From Bacteroides sp. (GTDB lineage Bacteria; Bacteroidota; Bacteroidia; Bacteroidales; Bacteroidaceae): a stretch of 49,406 bases of DNA. The translations under genes were made by a program, and so were the position numbers. The notes under the pieces were generated by a model. That model did no database searches and was not told the origin of the DNA. It saw only the letters and a program-made list of their open reading frames with translations. The stretch lies in assembly GCF_030151085.1 (NCBI RefSeq), contig NZ_JASLER010000026.1:1-49406 (forward strand), written 5' to 3'. Position 1 is the stretch's first letter, and each line of letters begins with the position of its first letter. Below, piece by piece: positions 47,630 to 49,406 of this stretch.

Positions 47630-48442
47630 ATGAAAAGAAGAGAAATGTTATTAAGTTTCGTGCTGTGTTTGTTTACAATAGGGGTTCAGGCAGCACGAGT
47701 AGACACCGTAATGGTGAAAAGTCCTTCTATGAAAAAGGAGGTAAAAGTGGTATATGTGATACCCGACAAAGCTATTGATAAAAAAGCTTGTCCTGTAGTT
47801 TATTTGTTGCATGGTTTTGGGGGTAATGCCCAGAGTTGGGTTGCCTTGAAACCCGAATTGCCACAGATTGCGGATGAGAAAGGAATGATTTTCGTATGTC
47901 CCGACGGTAAGAATAGTTGGTATTGGGACAGCCTTAAAGACCCCTCGTATCAGTATGAGACATTTATTTCCTCGGAGTTGGTGAATTATACAGATACCCA
48001 TTATGCTACTATTGCGGATAGAAAAGCGCGTGCCATCAGTGGTTTGAGTATGGGTGGGCATGGTGCATTGTGGAATGCAATCCGCCATAAAGATGTATTT
48101 GGTGCCGCATGCAGTATGAGTGGTGGTGTGGATATACGTCCGTTCCCCAAGAATTGGGAAATGAGCAAACAACTGGGTGAATACGATGATAATAAAGTTG
48201 TTTGGGATGCTCATACCGTAGTCAATCAGCTTGATAAACTAGAGAATGGAGATTTGGCATTGATTATTGATTGTGGCGAAGACGATTTCTTTCTTGAAGT
48301 GAATAAAGACTTGCACAATCGTTTGTTAGCTAAGAAAATTGACCATGATTTCATTACTCGTCCCGGCGGACATACCGGAACGTATTGGAACAATTCAATA
48401 GATTATCATATCCTCTTTATCGATAAATTCTTTAAGAAGTAG
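47630..48442 (+). CDS. Exported esterase of the alpha/beta hydrolase (esterase D) family
   Basis: A 270-residue secreted serine esterase. The signal peptide ends at about residue 20 (GVQAARV). Motifs are the oxyanion region CPVVYLLHGFGGNAQSWV, the nucleophile elbow GLSMGGHG (Ser140), an acidic residue in LIIDCGEDDFF and His248 in RPGGHTGTYW. This grouping is typical of esterase D/XynZ-like feruloyl or acetyl esterases that trim plant polysaccharides, or of S-formylglutathione-type hydrolases; export favours the first. The start at 47630 (MKRREMLL) gives the signal peptide. It converges with the lipoprotein gene 10 bases away. No PUL surrounds it. Confidence 0.88.
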   Translation: MKRREMLLSFVLCLFTIGVQAARVDTVMVKSPSMKKEVKVVYVIPDKAIDKKACPVVYLLHGFGGNAQSWVALKPELPQIADEKGMIFVCPDGKNSWYWDSLKDPSYQYETFISSELVNYTDTHYATIADRKARAISGLSMGGHGALWNAIRHKDVFGAACSMSGGVDIRPFPKNWEMSKQLGEYDDNKVVWDAHTVVNQLDKLENGDLALIIDCGEDDFFLEVNKDLHNRLLAKKIDHDFITRPGGHTGTYWNNSIDYHILFIDKFFKK

Positions 48443-48452
48443 TAGATAGATG

Positions 48453-49274
48453 TTATTCTATGCTCACTTTTATACTTCTTCTATCTGTTCTGGTTACTTC
48501 TGATTGATTGCCATATTTGTCGTAAACTGTTCCGGTAGAGGTGGTTGCTATGTTGATTGTGGTAGGCTTATTATTAGTGTCTAGCTGGTATATATAATCA
48601 GTCCATTCTTTATCATTATTTTCTGGTGCAGTGCGTATAACTAGATGATCACTTTGTTTGCCTAATAAGCGTGCATAAATTGCATTCACATGTAAAGACA
48701 ACGGATATACATCTGACAAGTAGGAGCATGGTAATTGATACTTGTTTAAATCATTACCAGTCTCACATAGAATTTTCAATGCATTGTTGCAGATTGTTTG
48801 CAAGTTTCCATTGCTATATTGTAATGTTATTGAGGTGTAGGGAACGCCGTCAATGTCTTCTTCTATTTGCGTTAAGTAATCATTGGAATAGATAAATCTA
48901 TACTCTCTTGTCTGGTTTGCCATCTGGTAGGTACATTGGGTGGCATAACCATTACTTCCTAAAGTATATGTTGCTATATTTTCGTTATTATCGGTGAAGA
49001 TGGCTTTATCATTTGCATAAGAACAGTTGATTTCTTGTGTTAACTCTTGTCCGTAAAATTCTTGTACAGTTGAGTGGGAGAATAGTTTGTTGTCTGTGAA
49101 TAAGTATACGTCTTTCACAGATACGTTGCCACCATCACTGCTTATGGTTTCTGATAAAGTTATTTGTGATACATTTGGAAAGGGACTAATAATTGGTTGT
49201 GTATCTTTTTCATCCTTACAGGCAGAAAAGATGCTTGCTGTTAATAGCAATAATATAAATAATTGCTGTTTCAT
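48453..49274 (-). CDS. YD-like (DUF4595-type) surface lipoprotein
   Basis: A 273-residue lipoprotein (signal peptide ending FSAC, Cys19). The body is a series of beta-strand repeats with Tyr/Asp/Gln-rich turns (LTQIEEDIDGVPYTSITLQY; TYTLGSNGYATQCTYQ), the pattern of DUF4595-type proteins in Bacteroidota. Function is unknown; binding of an extracellular ligand is a reasonable guess. It is downstream of, and probably co-transcribed with, the gene cut by the window edge. Confidence 0.68.
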   Translation of the reverse strand: MKQQLFILLLLTASIFSACKDEKDTQPIISPFPNVSQITLSETISSDGGNVSVKDVYLFTDNKLFSHSTVQEFYGQELTQEINCSYANDKAIFTDNNENIATYTLGSNGYATQCTYQMANQTREYRFIYSNDYLTQIEEDIDGVPYTSITLQYSNGNLQTICNNALKILCETGNDLNKYQLPCSYLSDVYPLSLHVNAIYARLLGKQSDHLVIRTAPENNDKEWTDYIYQLDTNNKPTTINIATTSTGTVYDKYGNQSEVTRTDRRSIKVSIE

Positions 49275-49283
49275 ATTTGTTTG

Positions 49284-49406
49284 TTATTTGATGCGTACTG
49301 CATGGCTAGCACGTTTTTCAATCGAGTTAGCAATAGTAGTGACTTTCAGGGAGCGGGTTTCTTTTTTATCCAATTCTATGCTTCCGTCTATAATACCGAG
49401 TGCTGT
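49284..49406 (-). CDS. C-terminal end of a gene cut by the window edge
   Basis: The last 40 codons of a minus-strand gene, ending TAA at 49284-49286, 9 bases before the next gene start. The end reads ALGIIDGSIELDKKETRSLK, then VTTIANSIEKRASHAVRIK. Too little remains to name it. It may be a secreted or surface protein given the lipoprotein gene downstream. Confidence 0.55.
   Translation of the reverse strand, partial: TALGIIDGSIELDKKETRSLKVTTIANSIEKRASHAVRIK

Noticed and set aside
1..49406. tRNA, rRNA or known riboswitch
   Set aside because: I saw no cloverleaf, rRNA segment or recognisable riboswitch core by reading; a covariance search was not possible here.

Overview
The window looks like chromosomal DNA of a Bacteroides-type gut bacterium (Bacteroidota). 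Supporting signs are many upstream boxes fitting the Bacteroides primary-sigma promoter (TTG, about 20 bp, TAnnTTTG), weak Shine-Dalgarno sites, a fused LpxC-FabZ, SusD/BACON protein remains, a stand-alone TonB-dependent receptor with a carboxypeptidase-like N-terminal domain, and a pRiA4b ORF-3-like gene inside the lipid A cluster. Gene names are read from motifs and family resemblance; no database search was run.

Layout. Bases 1-4.4 kb (minus): AI-2E/PerM-type transporter, Sua5/YciO/YrdC protein, PIF1-like helicase with a C-terminal TPR, and a Cof-type HAD phosphatase. Bases 4.5-11.6 kb (plus): menA overlapping a CPBP protease, a MalY/PatB-type PLP enzyme, a lipoprotein-TPR-TM-HTH regulator, and a TonB-dependent receptor ending in two tandem hairpins. 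Bases 11.7-13.4 kb: an SPFH protein, a small ribbon-helix-helix protein and a four-helix membrane protein behind a promoter with a twin palindrome at the start site. Bases 13.5-20.3 kb: a probable iron/haem operon (outer-membrane porin, imelysin lipoprotein, di-haem oxidoreductase lipoprotein, ResB/CcsA-type cytochrome c assembly protein). The 450-base gap after it holds a possible small RNA and an array of seven 22-bp palindromic units. Bases 20.8-22.1 kb (minus): a YtfE/RIC-type di-iron protein translationally coupled to a LuxR-type regulator whose receiver lacks its aspartate. Bases 22.3-25.8 kb (plus): a BlaI/M56 pair, with the peptidase fused to TonB-plug-like and carboxypeptidase-regulatory-like domains, then an exported Ntn hydrolase.

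Bases 25.8-35.0 kb (minus) are a nine-gene housekeeping run: purM, prfA, pyrF, HD hydrolase, lpxD, lpxC-fabZ, lpxA, pRiA4b-like, miaA. Bases 35.0-38.6 kb are the accessory part: 690 bases of non-coding DNA with a second, unrelated set of palindromes at about 22-bp spacing, an unrecognised 310-residue gene, two tiny genes and a broken BACON-SusD gene (both ends missing plus a frameshift in a C5 run). Bases 38.7-49.4 kb: MscS channel, orphan TPR histidine kinase, endonuclease/exonuclease/phosphatase and PepD (minus), a small membrane protein with an OmpH/Skp-like lipoprotein, an NlpE-like lipoprotein lacking the usual cysteines, a CNNM/CorC-type protein, an exported esterase, a YD-like lipoprotein and a gene cut by the window edge.

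The most unusual signals are the two 22-bp-period palindrome arrays (20610-20763 and about 35196-35426). They share period and design but not sequence. I found no convincing new defence or mobile system, CRISPR array, tRNA, rRNA or intact insertion sequence.
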